Both the position numbers and the translations under genes were made by a program. This document shows, piece by piece, positions 1 to 8,579 of a DNA stretch of 64,000 bases. Under the pieces are notes generated by a model. That model was not told the DNA's origin and ran no database searches. It worked only from the letters and a program-made list of their open reading frames with translations. How positions within the stretch are numbered: position 1 is the first letter of the stretch; each line of letters opens with the position of its first letter. Origin of the DNA: DATBDN01 sp963715995 (lineage in GTDB: Bacteria; Actinomycetota; Thermoleophilia; Solirubrobacterales; Thermoleophilaceae); assembly GCA_963715995.1 (NCBI GenBank), contig OY970283.1, forward strand, positions 2,790,001 to 2,854,000. The letters are read 5' to 3'.

Positions 1-614
1 AGGCGATGCACGCCGGTGGTGGTCTCCTCGGTGACGCCCTTGACGTCGGCGGCCGCGCGCGTCCAGCGCTGGCCGTCCTCCTCCAGCGAGCGCTGGAGCA
101 GCGACAGGAAGACGCGGAACTCGGCCGACTCGGCCTGCTCCGGATCCGGCACGGCGCCGGCCTTCTCGAACTCGGCGCCCTTCAGCACGAGCATCGTGGC
201 GTCGCCGCCGTCGTCGAGGATCATGTTCGGGCCGTCGTGGCCGGGCCACGTGAGCATCTGCTCGGTGCACCACCAGTACTCCTCGAGCGTCTCGCCCTTC
301 CAGGCGAAGACCGGCACGCCGGTGACCGCGATGGCGGCGGCGGCGTGGTCCTGGGTCGAGAAGATGTTGCAGCTGGCCCAGCGCACCTCGGCGCCGAGCT
401 CGACCAGCGTCTCGATGAGCACGGCGGTCTGCACCGTCATGTGCAGCGAGCCTGAGATGCGCGCGCCCTTGAGCGGCTTCTGCTCGCCGTACTCGTGGCG
501 CATCGCCATCAGGCCGGGCATCTCGTGCTCGGCGAGCTTGATCTCCTTGCGGCCGAACTCGGCCAGGCCGATGTCGGCGACCTTGTAGTCGGTGGTCTCG
601 ATCGTGGTGCTCAT
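1..614 (-). CDS. sahH: Adenosylhomocysteinase, 3' part cut by window edge
   Basis: Hydrolyses S-adenosylhomocysteine to adenosine and homocysteine in the cytoplasm, completing the activated methyl cycle. About 204 N-terminal residues are visible. They include the family motifs GSLHMTVQTA (residues 55-64) and WASCNIFSTQDH (79-90), and a following EEYWWCTEQ segment, all of the substrate-binding domain. The NAD-binding domain lies beyond the left edge. The ATG at 612-614 is preceded by AGGAG at good spacing, and this ribosome site overlaps the stop of the upstream merR gene, so the two are probably co-transcribed. Nothing in the visible part looks damaged. Confidence 0.95.
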   Translation of the reverse strand, partial: MSTTIETTDYKVADIGLAEFGRKEIKLAEHEMPGLMAMRHEYGEQKPLKGARISGSLHMTVQTAVLIETLVELGAEVRWASCNIFSTQDHAAAAIAVTGVPVFAWKGETLEEYWWCTEQMLTWPGHDGPNMILDDGGDATMLVLKGAEFEKAGAVPDPEQAESAEFRVFLSLLQRSLEEDGQRWTRAAADVKGVTEETTTGVHR

Positions 615-623
615 GTTTGTCTC

Positions 624-974
624 CTAGGCCGCGAGAAGCCGCTGGTGCTTCTGCTGTTCGTAGTCGAGCCAGTCGGACGAACGCACGTCCTCCGGCTTGT
701 TTGCCTTCTCCTCGAGCCAGCGGGCTACCGCACCTTCGAGCTCGGTCTCGTTCCGCATCCGCTTCGCGAACGCGAGGTCGGATGGGCCGAGGCCGTGCCG
801 GTCGAGCAGCTCGCGTAGCGTGCGCAGGCGCTGGAGCTCGGCCGGGCCGTAGATCCGGTAGCCCGCCCCTGTGCGGGGCGGCTCGATCAGGCCCACGGTC
901 TCGAGATAGCGCAGCATGCGAGGCGACCATCCGGTCGTCTCGGCTGCCTCGTTGATCGTGAGCCCGTCCTTCAT
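624..974 (-). CDS. MerR-family transcriptional regulator
   Basis: A 116-residue protein with an N-terminal MerR winged helix-turn-helix. Residues 5-25 form the recognition region ending in RYLE, followed by GLIEPPRTGAGYRIY, the typical wing. The short C-terminal part (from about residue 75) has no cysteine cluster, so it is not an obvious metal sensor. It sits 9 bp upstream of sahH on the same strand, an arrangement that suggests it regulates its own operon and the methyl cycle. The effector is unknown. The bases before its ATG hold no clear Shine-Dalgarno, and a 27-bp tandem repeat lies just upstream. Confidence 0.85.
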   Translation of the reverse strand: MKDGLTINEAAETTGWSPRMLRYLETVGLIEPPRTGAGYRIYGPAELQRLRTLRELLDRHGLGPSDLAFAKRMRNETELEGAVARWLEEKANKPEDVRSSDWLDYEQQKHQRLLAA

Positions 975-1021
975 GCGGGCGGAACCTTACCACAGTCGTG
1001 TCAAGGTTCATTTCTAAAGAC

Positions 1022-1102
1022 GGGGCCTGGTCCCGTTCTCATGAGAGTGGGGCCTGGTCCCGTTCTCATGAGAGTGGGGCCTGGTCCCGTTCTCATAAAG
1101 GG
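1022..1102. repeat. Three tandem copies of a 27-bp intergenic repeat
   Basis: Two full copies (1022-1048, 1049-1075) and a third that diverges near its end (from 1076). Each unit contains the near-palindrome GGGGCCTGGTCCC and the perfect palindrome TCTCATGAGA. It fills the gap between merR and the isomerase gene, which are both on the minus strand. With internal dyads in each unit it could fold as RNA and act as a terminator or boundary for the isomerase operon that ends at 1117, or as leader for merR. Other copies were not seen in this window. Confidence 0.85.
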
Positions 1103-1116
1103 GCTGGCGCCGTCCT

Positions 1117-2154
1117 TTAGAGGCGCTGCTTGAAGTCCTCGATCGCGTCGACGGGCGTCGGGTCGATGCCGTTCAGCACCGCCAGGTAGACGGACACCAA
1201 GTCGCCCAGCAGCACCAGCGACATCAGCTGGGCCGTCGCCGAGCTTCCCCTCGCCGGCACCCTTACGACTCCCATTCCGGCCGCCTCCATGAACTGCTCG
1301 GTCAGGTCGAAGCGGCGTGCCATGCGCTCTGGCTCTGCACTCGATTCCAGCAGCAGCGCGACCAGCGCCTGGCTGCCGTGCTGCCAGCCGGCGATCTCAT
1401 TGTGGTTGGCCTCGGGCAGCTCACCGAAGAACGCCGCGACCTTCGCGTTCTCGCTCAGCTGCGTTCGCCAGCGCCGGGCTGCGGCGGTGGTGGCCGAGCC
1501 GCCGTAGACGACGGGGATCCGCCCGGCGACCAACTGCGCGATCCGCTTGGCGTCCGAGTCCTCGGCGCCGTCCGGCCCCCACTCCGCCACGAGCTCCCGC
1601 CCCAGTGCCGCTGCCTCGCCGATCTCCTCACGCAGCGACGGCGCCGCGCCCGCAATCCGCGCGCACTCGAGCGCCGCAAGCGTCATGTAGACGACAGCCG
1701 CGCGCGGCTGCATGCCCGACGGCACGCCGATGACCGGCACGTCGCCCGCAGCGCGAGCGGCCTCCGCCAGCGTGCCGCCGGTCGTGACGACCACGCGCGG
1801 CGCCCCCGCGGCGCCCGCGCGCTCGAAGCAGGCCAGCGTCTCCTCTGTCTCCCCCGAATAGCTCGCGCAGAGCACGAGCGTCCCGGGCCCAACCCACTCC
1901 GGCAGCTCGTAGCCGCGGATGGTTGTGATCGGCGCGCTCGCGCGGGTCCCGATCGCGGCGGCAGCCAGGTCGCCGCCGATCGCCGAGCCGCCCATTCCGC
2001 AGACGACGAGCCCGCGGGCGAAGGTGCCGCCCTTCAGCCCCGCCGAGTCGATCCGCCAGAGGGCGTCCTCGTACTGATGCGGCTGAGCGAGGACGTCGCC
2101 GAGCATCCCGGACGGGTCCGCGGCCGCGATCGCGTCGGCCGAGAGCGCGCTCAT
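1117..2154 (-). CDS. SIS-domain bifunctional phosphoglucose/phosphomannose isomerase
   Basis: A 345-residue protein of the archaeal/actinobacterial PGI-PMI family, which interconverts fructose 6-phosphate with glucose 6- and mannose 6-phosphate. The SIS phosphosugar-binding signature GMGGSAIGGD is at residues 53-62 and the phosphate-binding loop YSGETEET at about 99-106. A conserved EANHNEIAGW motif, typical of the catalytic region, lies near residue 245. The start was chosen at the ATG at 2152-2154, which overlaps the stop of the upstream nucleotidyltransferase gene as ATGA. Together with the next two genes it feeds activated hexose into the polysaccharide locus. Confidence 0.85.
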   Translation of the reverse strand: MSALSADAIAAADPSGMLGDVLAQPHQYEDALWRIDSAGLKGGTFARGLVVCGMGGSAIGGDLAAAAIGTRASAPITTIRGYELPEWVGPGTLVLCASYSGETEETLACFERAGAAGAPRVVVTTGGTLAEAARAAGDVPVIGVPSGMQPRAAVVYMTLAALECARIAGAAPSLREEIGEAAALGRELVAEWGPDGAEDSDAKRIAQLVAGRIPVVYGGSATTAAARRWRTQLSENAKVAAFFGELPEANHNEIAGWQHGSQALVALLLESSAEPERMARRFDLTEQFMEAAGMGVVRVPARGSSATAQLMSLVLLGDLVSVYLAVLNGIDPTPVDAIEDFKQRL

Positions 2155-3176
2155 GCGCCCTCGCCCGGCTCGATGCGCGCGCCGTGCTCGAGCTGCGTCC
2201 CGGCCGCGACGACCGCGCCGTCTCCGATCACGGCGTCCTGCATCCGCACCCCATCGCCGATCCGCGCGCCGGCGCCGACGATCGACCCCCGTACGACCGC
2301 GTCCGACCCGACCGTGACCCGGTCGAACAGCACCGAGCGCTCGATCGCGCTGTCTGAGCCGACGGTGCAGCGCCGGCCGACGACCGCCTGCGGCCCGATG
2401 TGGGCGCCGCCCGTGACCGAGCCCTCGTAGACGAGCGAGCCGGTCTCGTCGCGCCCCGGCAGCGTCGACTCGACGCGGCCGGCGAGCAGGTCCCAGGTCG
2501 CTTCGAGGTAGCGCTCCGGGGTGCCGATGTCGATCCAGTAGGCATCGTCGGCCTGCCACCCGTAGAGCCCGTTGCCGACCATCTGCGGGAACACCTCGCG
2601 CTCGAACGACACGGCGCGTCCCGCCGGGATCAGGTCGACCACCGAGCGCTCGAGCACGTAGGCGCCGGCATTGATCCGGTTGGTCGGAGCGGGCCCCGGC
2701 GTCTTCTCGCGGAACTCGAGCACCTGGTCATCGTCCCCGGTCGGCACGACGCCATAGCTCGACACGTCGTCCACCTCGATCAGCGCGAGCGTGCCGAGCG
2801 CTCCGCTGCGCTCGTGTTGCGCGAGCTCGGCGGTCAGGTCCATGTCGTTCAGCACGTCGCCGTTCAGCACGTAGAAGCGCTCGGCCAGGATGCCCTCGTC
2901 GGCAGCCAGCCGCACGGGTCCCGCGGTACCGAGCGGCTCGTCCTCGTGCACGTAGCGCAGCCGCATGCCGCTCTGGATGTCGCCGAGGACCGCGTGCACG
3001 GCGTCGGAGAGGAAGCCCAGCGACAGGATCGCCTCGTCGACCCCATGCCGGTGGAGCCAGTCGAGCATGAAGGTGAGGACCGGCCGGCCGGCAAGCGGGA
3101 GCACCGGCTTGGGGGTGGTCAGCGTTAGCGGCCGCAGCCGCGTTCCCTCGCCGCCGGCGAGGACCAGCGCCTGCAC
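2151..3176 (-). CDS. Sugar-1-phosphate nucleotidyltransferase (mannose-1-phosphate guanylyltransferase type)
   Basis: 341 residues. The N-terminal Rossmann-like nucleotidyltransferase domain shows the signature GGEGTRLRP (residues 8-16) followed by TPKP. The last third (about 255-341) consists of isoleucine/valine-spaced hexapeptide repeats that form a left-handed beta helix. It makes an NDP-hexose from NTP and hexose 1-phosphate. GDP-mannose is the likeliest product given the neighbouring phosphomannose isomerase, but glucose 1-phosphate specificity cannot be excluded from sequence alone. The start is GTG (3174-3176) and shares one base with the TAG stop of the UDP-glucose dehydrogenase gene. 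It overlaps the isomerase gene by 4 bp, so the three form a coupled operon. Confidence 0.85.
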   Translation of the reverse strand: MQALVLAGGEGTRLRPLTLTTPKPVLPLAGRPVLTFMLDWLHRHGVDEAILSLGFLSDAVHAVLGDIQSGMRLRYVHEDEPLGTAGPVRLAADEGILAERFYVLNGDVLNDMDLTAELAQHERSGALGTLALIEVDDVSSYGVVPTGDDDQVLEFREKTPGPAPTNRINAGAYVLERSVVDLIPAGRAVSFEREVFPQMVGNGLYGWQADDAYWIDIGTPERYLEATWDLLAGRVESTLPGRDETGSLVYEGSVTGGAHIGPQAVVGRRCTVGSDSAIERSVLFDRVTVGSDAVVRGSIVGAGARIGDGVRMQDAVIGDGAVVAAGTQLEHGARIEPGEGA

Positions 3177-5902
3177 TAGCTCGTGACGGGCTCGCCGGCG
3201 GTCGAGGACCGGCCGACACCCTCATACGTGAAGCCGGCGGCGACGAGCGCATCACGGTCGAGGAAGTTGCGCCCGTCGACGACGAGCGGGTTCGCCATGC
3301 GCGCCTTGATGTCGCCAGCCCAGTCGAGCTGGGCGAACTCCGGCCACTCGGTCACGAGCACCGCGCCGTCGGCGCCGTCGAGAGCCTCCTCGGCGGAATC
3401 GGCAAGCGTGGCGCCGCCGATCATCTCGGACGCCCGCGCCATGGCAACCGGGTCGAACACGCGCACGTTGGCGCCCTCGCTCTGGAGCCGTGCGGCCAGC
3501 ACGAGCGCCGTGGCCTCGCGGATGTCGTCGGTGTTCGGCTTGAACGCCAGGCCGAGCAGCGCGACCTCCTTGCCGACGAGCGAGCCGAGGTGCTTCTGGA
3601 GCTTGCCGACCACGCGCCGCTTCTGGAGCTCGTTGACCTCGATCACGGCCGTGAGGAGCTGAAAGTGGTAGCCCGAGTTGCCGGCGAGCTGCTTCAGCGC
3701 CGAGACGTCCTTCGGGAAACAGTTGTGCGCGACTAGACCACCGGTGGTCACGACCGTGTGGGCGTCGGGCACTTCGAGCGAGAACACCGGCCCGGTGTAG
3801 CGTCGCCGCCTCTTTTCCGTGACCCGCACCCACGCGGCATTGCCCGCATGCCGTCGATAGCCGGTAGGCGCGATGCGCTTGGTCTGCTTTGCAAGAGATG
3901 CGCGGATGGTGCCGGCATCGTCCGGGCCGACGAGGTCGAGCATTTGCTCCACCTGATCGGCGCCGGCGATCACAAGCCAGTGGTTGTCCTGGGTCGACTT
4001 GGCTGTACGGCCCGTCTTCCAGCGAGCGGCGATCCCAAGGTCCCCGAGCAGACGCAACATGCCGTCCGCCAACGTCCTGCTCGCGGTCCCGTACTCCAGC
4101 ACGACGGATGGACCACCCGCCACGCGTGACCACGAGCCGTCGCCGAGCCAGGCGCCTTGAAGGAGCGCGCGCTTGTGAGGCTCGGGCTGGCTCCATATTG
4201 CATCTGGGATCCGCTGCTCGTAACAGTTCCTGCCGAGGCCAAGGCTGTCGAAGTAGCCGTCGAGCAGCCGCGAGGACACGCTCACCGTCATCGCTGTCGC
4301 GGTCCGCCGGACGGTCGCCTTGATCCCGTGGCGCTGCCAGAAGCCGGCGACCTCGCTGACCAGATGCGGCTCATCCTCGGGATGGAATGTCCACTGAATC
4401 CGGCGTCGTTTGCCGTCGGCCGAGCGATGGCCCTCGGCGAGGTAGAAGCCGACGATGCGCCAGAACTCTGGGTTGTGCTCGAACCCGGCGGGCATCCACG
4501 TCCCATTCCGGACGGTCGCGTAGCTCGCTCTGCCGAGATCGAGGTCCAGGCGTTGGGCCTCGTCGAGGCGAAGGACACCGGTCCGTAACACGTCGCCGGG
4601 CGACGAACGATCCGGCAGGGCAGCGTTTCGGGCCGCAGCCGGGACTGCCGCGAGGCGGGCGCGGTCGCTGTCGCCAAGGCGAACGAGGACGTCCTGAGGC
4701 TCGGCATCTGCCCCGAGTGCGAGTGCAATCGGATCAGCGAACCACCGCTCGCGCTCCGCAAGTGGTGCCCCTTGGGCGATGGGCAGCCAGTCCCTGTCGG
4801 ACAATGTCTCAGCCGTCCGCACGCACAGGTCGGCTCCGTTCGCATCTGCCGTCACGAAGGGGTGATCAGGCGTCACGCTCAGCCGCCGCCCCATCTTCGT
4901 TCGCACCTCGATCAGGTCACCGTCGAAATCGCGCCTGGTCAGCACCGATACCGGCATGAACTCCGGACGCTCACTGCGCGATCGCCAAGCGAGAACTTCG
5001 AGCTCTTCGGGTTCGAGTGACCCGGACGTCGTGATGTCGGCGTCGAGCTCTTCGGCGATGTGCTGCCACATCTCCCCATATGTCCAAGCCCAGATGCGGC
5101 CCTGACGCCGCACGAGCACGGTCTCCGCAGGCGCGAAGCACGAGCCGCCGTAGCCCGAGCCCGCGCGCAGGAATTGCGGCCCGATCCGGGAGTCCAGCCC
5201 CATGCCGCGCGCGACCTCCTCGACGTCGGCGCCGAGCTCCTCGGACACGTTCGCGATCTCGTTGATGAACGAGATCTTGGTTGCGAGGAAGGCGTTCGAT
5301 GCGAGCTTGATCATCTCCGCCGAGGCCACGTCGGTCCTGACCATCGGTGCCTCGAGCGGCGCGTACAGCCCCTCCACGCGGTCGCCGAACTCGGCGTCCT
5401 CGGGTCCTGCCCCGACGACGACCCGGTCGGGTCGCTGGAAGTCACCGATCGCCGAGCCCTCCTTGAGGAACTCGGGATTCGACACGTAGCCCATCTTCTT
5501 CAGGTGACGCTTGATCGAGCGGCCGGTGCCGACGGGCACGGTCGACTTCATGACCAGCGCGTGCGAGTCGAGGTCGCCGATCTCCTCGACCACTTTCATG
5601 ACGCGCGAGAGGTCCGCGTCACCCGAGTACAGCGGGGGCGTGTCGACGCAGCAGAACATGAGCTGCGTCGCACCAACCAGCTCGCCCATGTCGAGCGTCC
5701 AGTGCAGCCGCTCCGAGTTCTTCGTGATCAGGTCCGGAAGGCCGGGCTCGTAGATCGGGATGTCGCCGCGCGAGAGCGAATCGATCTTCTCCTGGAGCAC
5801 GTCGCGCACCCAGACCTCGTGTCCGAGCTCGGCGAAGCAGGCGGCGGTGACCAAGCCGACCCAGCCAGCACCGATGACCCCTATGGGCTCGCGATCAGCC
5901 AT
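3176..5902 (-). CDS. ugd: UDP-glucose 6-dehydrogenase precursor containing an intein
   Basis: A 908-residue precursor. Residues 1-254 plus 728-908 form a normal 435-residue UDP-glucose dehydrogenase: N-terminal NAD fold with GAGWVGLV (11-18), the STVPVGTG motif (120-127), NPEFLKEGSA (142-151), and the C-terminal LGLAFKPNTDDIRE segment (783-796). The catalytic motif GSGYGGSC-FPKD is split by a 473-residue intein, so the nucleophile Cys728 is the +1 residue after the intein and the enzyme should be inactive until splicing. It oxidises UDP-glucose to UDP-glucuronate, a precursor for acidic surface polysaccharide. It is the first gene of the operon that continues with the nucleotidyltransferase and isomerase. 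Confidence 0.95.
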   Translation of the reverse strand: MADREPIGVIGAGWVGLVTAACFAELGHEVWVRDVLQEKIDSLSRGDIPIYEPGLPDLITKNSERLHWTLDMGELVGATQLMFCCVDTPPLYSGDADLSRVMKVVEEIGDLDSHALVMKSTVPVGTGRSIKRHLKKMGYVSNPEFLKEGSAIGDFQRPDRVVVGAGPEDAEFGDRVEGLYAPLEAPMVRTDVASAEMIKLASNAFLATKISFINEIANVSEELGADVEEVARGMGLDSRIGPQFLRAGSGYGGSCFAPAETVLVRRQGRIWAWTYGEMWQHIAEELDADITTSGSLEPEELEVLAWRSRSERPEFMPVSVLTRRDFDGDLIEVRTKMGRRLSVTPDHPFVTADANGADLCVRTAETLSDRDWLPIAQGAPLAERERWFADPIALALGADAEPQDVLVRLGDSDRARLAAVPAAARNAALPDRSSPGDVLRTGVLRLDEAQRLDLDLGRASYATVRNGTWMPAGFEHNPEFWRIVGFYLAEGHRSADGKRRRIQWTFHPEDEPHLVSEVAGFWQRHGIKATVRRTATAMTVSVSSRLLDGYFDSLGLGRNCYEQRIPDAIWSQPEPHKRALLQGAWLGDGSWSRVAGGPSVVLEYGTASRTLADGMLRLLGDLGIAARWKTGRTAKSTQDNHWLVIAGADQVEQMLDLVGPDDAGTIRASLAKQTKRIAPTGYRRHAGNAAWVRVTEKRRRRYTGPVFSLEVPDAHTVVTTGGLVAHNCFPKDVSALKQLAGNSGYHFQLLTAVIEVNELQKRRVVGKLQKHLGSLVGKEVALLGLAFKPNTDDIREATALVLAARLQSEGANVRVFDPVAMARASEMIGGATLADSAEEALDGADGAVLVTEWPEFAQLDWAGDIKARMANPLVVDGRNFLDRDALVAAGFTYEGVGRSSTAGEPVTS
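3722..5140 (-). mobile_element. Class 1 intein with LAGLIDADG homing endonuclease inside ugd
   Basis: Codons 255-727 of ugd. All splicing residues are visible: Cys255 opens block A (CFAPAETVLV), block B contains TPDH (residues 344-347), and block F/G ends VVTTGGLVAHN with His726-Asn727, followed by Cys728. Two LAGLIDADG-type motifs lie in the middle: IVGFYLAEG (483-491) and LLQGAWLGDG (580-589), about 97 residues apart. This indicates a dodecapeptide homing endonuclease, with acidic residues present in both. The reading frame is intact throughout, so splicing and possibly homing are predicted to be functional. Confidence 0.95.
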
Positions 5903-5936
5903 GAGAAGCGGGTCAGCCTAGCCGAGCAAGCAGGGC

Positions 5937-7412
5937 TCAGAGGTGCTTGGTCGAGGCGGCGATCGACAGCATCTGCTTGTTCGTGATCGACTCCAGCAGG
6001 GTGTTCGAGATCCAGTACACCGAGTGGCCGGTCTTCCACGAGACGAGCCGCAGCCGCGAGCCGTCGTAGTAGAGGCTGTACTTGCGCCCGCGGATGTGCC
6101 GCGTCTTGTGCGGCTCGTCGAGGATCGGCGCGTGCGTGAAGGTCGTGCCCTGGAGGCCGTAGTACTCGCCGACGTACGACTTCTTGATGACGATCCGGTA
6201 GGCCGGGTAGCGCTTCCCGTCGCGGGTGGCGATGTTGTAGACCGCCGGCGGCCCGATGGTGAGCGAGCCGGTGACCCGCTTGGTCGGATACCAGACCGGG
6301 AAGACCTTGCCCTTGTCGTTGATGACCTGGAGCGCCTGGTCCTTGAACGGCGCCGGCGCGTTCTCCAGGCCGATGTTCTGCTGGCGCTGGCGGCGCCGTT
6401 CCTTCTTGCTCTTCGGCCGCAGCACGCCCTTCGGGCCGCTCGACGGCTTGACGCCGAGGAATTGCTTGACCACCTGCGCGATCACGCTCTCGCGCGCGTA
6501 GACGTAGCTGGGCCCGACCTTGGCCCGGAAGTGGATCTCCTGAATCGGATGGCTGGCCGAGAACACCGCCAGCTTGAGCAGGCGCAGGATGCCGCTGCGC
6601 GACTGGAGGTCGGACTCCGTGTAGTGGGAGAAGATGTGGAGCAGCTTGTTGCGGTCGTTGATGATCCCGAACGCGCCGACCTGAGCCTTCACCTCGCGCA
6701 GGAAGCCCTGCTGGCGCGTGGCGCGAACCAGGTCGTTGTCCTCGTGGCGGTAGCGCACGTAGGCCAGGCCGTCCTGGCCGCAGAGGCGCTGGTAGCCCGC
6801 CTGGATGTCGATCTTCGAGTAGCTGTTGGAGCTGTTGAAGTAGCGCCGGTCGACATCGATGTAGATGCAGCCGAGCGCGTTGACGGCCTTCGAGAAGCCG
6901 TGGAAGTCGACGTTGATCACATGGTTGATGTGCAGGTGCGTGATCGACTTGATCGTCTGCACAGTCAGCCGCGCGCCGCCGATCGAGTAGGCGGCGTTCA
7001 GCTTGTCGACGCCGTGGCCCGGGATCGCCACCTTGAGGTCGCGCGGCAGTGACAGCAGCGCCGTGGCCTGCTTCTGCGGGTCAAGGCGCATGAGCATCAT
7101 CGTGTCCGAGAGCGGCTTGCCGATCGCGCCGTTGCGCACGTCGATCGAGTTCTTCGAGCGCTTGTCGGAGCCGATCAGGAGGATCGTCTGTGGCTGGCCC
7201 GCCTGGGCCTCCGTGATCTCGCCCTCGATGCCCTTGATGTGCTTGGTCTTCTGAAACGCGGTGACGACCTTGTCGACCTCGTGCCAGCCGGCGACCGCAG
7301 TCGCCGTGGCCGAAGCGAGCACGATGATCAGCGCCCCCAGCAGGAAGCGCTTGAAGACGCCCGGGGCTGCGTAGTTCTCAGGCAACGCGCAGCTGAGGCG
7401 TGTCCTTCGCAC
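5937..7412 (-). CDS. LytR-CpsA-Psr (LCP) family cell-wall polymer transferase
   Basis: Up to 491 residues. After a short cytoplasmic end comes one membrane helix (about 20-43, LLGALIIVLASATATAVAGW), then an extracellular LCP domain. Its landmarks are LLIGSDKRS, SDTMMLMRLDP, LSLPRDLKV, a KLNAAYS segment and the arginine-rich YVRYRHEDNDLVRATRQQ. LCP enzymes move lipid-linked polymers onto peptidoglycan or other wall acceptors. About 200 C-terminal residues form a second, unassigned extracellular domain. The first in-frame start (GTG at 7410-7412) overlaps the peptidase gene by 35 bp; a TTG ten codons in (7383-7385) is an equally credible start. It lies within the polysaccharide locus, which fits attachment of the exported polymer. 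Confidence 0.85.
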   Translation of the reverse strand: MRRTRLSCALPENYAAPGVFKRFLLGALIIVLASATATAVAGWHEVDKVVTAFQKTKHIKGIEGEITEAQAGQPQTILLIGSDKRSKNSIDVRNGAIGKPLSDTMMLMRLDPQKQATALLSLPRDLKVAIPGHGVDKLNAAYSIGGARLTVQTIKSITHLHINHVINVDFHGFSKAVNALGCIYIDVDRRYFNSSNSYSKIDIQAGYQRLCGQDGLAYVRYRHEDNDLVRATRQQGFLREVKAQVGAFGIINDRNKLLHIFSHYTESDLQSRSGILRLLKLAVFSASHPIQEIHFRAKVGPSYVYARESVIAQVVKQFLGVKPSSGPKGVLRPKSKKERRRQRQQNIGLENAPAPFKDQALQVINDKGKVFPVWYPTKRVTGSLTIGPPAVYNIATRDGKRYPAYRIVIKKSYVGEYYGLQGTTFTHAPILDEPHKTRHIRGRKYSLYYDGSRLRLVSWKTGHSVYWISNTLLESITNKQMLSIAASTKHL

Positions 7413-8487
7413 GCCGCTCGCCTACGAGGTGGACGAAGTCCACGAGTGCCTGCCGGTAGCGCACGAGCGAGGACACCGAGACCCACTCTTCGGGACCGTG
7501 ATGGCCCGCACCTTCCGGGCCGAACTCCACGCCCGGCACCCCGGCTTCGAGCCAGGCGGTGATGTCGGATGCGCCGTCGCGGCCCACCGAGATGCGCTCG
7601 GCCGCGCTGCCCGCGCTGGCCGCCTCGGCGAGCATCACGACGAAGGGGTTGTTGCGCGGCACGACCACGGGGTCGCGCCTGAAGATGATGTCCACCTGCG
7701 TGTCCGGGATCGCCTGGACCTCATGCAGGATCGCGTCCGCGTCCTGACCCGGCAGGAAGCGGATGTCCACGTCGATCACGCAGCGGTCGGGCACCTTGTT
7801 CGGCACGTCGCCGCCGGAGACGCGGCCGAGGTTGATCGAGGGTCGGTCGAACATCTCGGAGGACTCGCGCGCGAACGGCAGCGACTGGATCGCGCGGAAG
7901 ACGTCCATCGCCTTCAGCACGGCGTTGTCGCCGAGCCACGGGGTCGACCCGTGGGCGGAGCGGCCGCTGACGTCGATGCGCAGCAGCAGCACCCCCTTCG
8001 CCTGGACGCCGATCAGCATGTCGGTCGGCTCCCCCGTGATCGCGAAGTCGCCCAGGTAGCCCATCTGCTTGGCGATGTAGTCCGAGCCGCGGTTGGTGTC
8101 CTCCTCGGACTCCTCGTCGCAGCAGCAGACCAGGTGGACCTTCACCTTGTCCTGCGCGGCCAGGTCGCGGACGGCGCACATCATCGCGGCCAGCCCGCCC
8201 TTCATGTCGTAGGCACCGCGCCCGAACAGCCGGTCGCCGTCCAGCCGCGGCTCGAACTGCGTGGCCGCCGCCGGCACCACGTCGATGTGTCCATGGAGCA
8301 CCACGGTGGGCCCGGAGTCCGCGCCGACGGTCGCAGCCAGCACCGGCAGCCCGTTGTTCACGGCCGTCTCGACGTCGATGTCGCGAGCCTCCAGCCACCC
8401 CTTGACGAAGCCCGCCGCGCTCTTGATGCCGTCGGCGGCCGAGGTGTCGTAGGTGATGAGGCGCTCGCAGAGAACGCGCTCGTCCAT
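7378..8487 (-). CDS. M20-family metallopeptidase (ArgE/DapE/carboxypeptidase type)
   Basis: 369 residues. The zinc-ligand pattern of M20 hydrolases is present: His67 and Asp69 in HGHIDV, Asp94 in GAYDMKGG, the Glu-Glu pair in DEESEED (about 125-126), Glu in ITGEPT, and a C-terminal HH near residue 335. The inserted dimerisation domain (about 175-285) starts near AKGVLLLRIDVSGRSAHGS. It should cleave an amide or peptide bond of an acylated amino acid or dipeptide, but the substrate is not readable from the sequence. No signal peptide is seen. It reads towards, and overlaps, the LCP gene and diverges from the GT4-flippase gene. Confidence 0.85.
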   Translation of the reverse strand: MDERVLCERLITYDTSAADGIKSAAGFVKGWLEARDIDVETAVNNGLPVLAATVGADSGPTVVLHGHIDVVPAAATQFEPRLDGDRLFGRGAYDMKGGLAAMMCAVRDLAAQDKVKVHLVCCCDEESEEDTNRGSDYIAKQMGYLGDFAITGEPTDMLIGVQAKGVLLLRIDVSGRSAHGSTPWLGDNAVLKAMDVFRAIQSLPFARESSEMFDRPSINLGRVSGGDVPNKVPDRCVIDVDIRFLPGQDADAILHEVQAIPDTQVDIIFRRDPVVVPRNNPFVVMLAEAASAGSAAERISVGRDGASDITAWLEAGVPGVEFGPEGAGHHGPEEWVSVSSLVRYRQALVDFVHLVGERRAKDTPQLRVA

Positions 8488-8543
8488 CGGCCTCCGAGCA
8501 TATCGACGGCCTGCGACCGCAAATCCGAGGCTATAACTGGCGG

Positions 8544-8569
8544 GTCAACACCCGTCGTCTGGTGTTGAC
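8544..8569. promoter_or_regulatory. Perfect 9-bp inverted repeat upstream of the GT4-flippase gene
   Basis: GTCAACACC, an 8-base spacer, then GGTGTTGAC, ending 10 bp before the ATG at 8580. A TATAAC hexamer at 8532-8537 could serve as a -10 element, which would put the transcription start inside the repeat. That geometry suits either a repressor operator or a short leader hairpin. The region between the divergent starts (8488-8579) holds no gene. Confidence 0.5.
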
Positions 8570-8579
8570 TGACTGACCG

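Noticed and set aside
1022..1102. CRISPR array
   Set aside because: Units are directly adjacent without spacers and contain palindromes; no cas genes are near.
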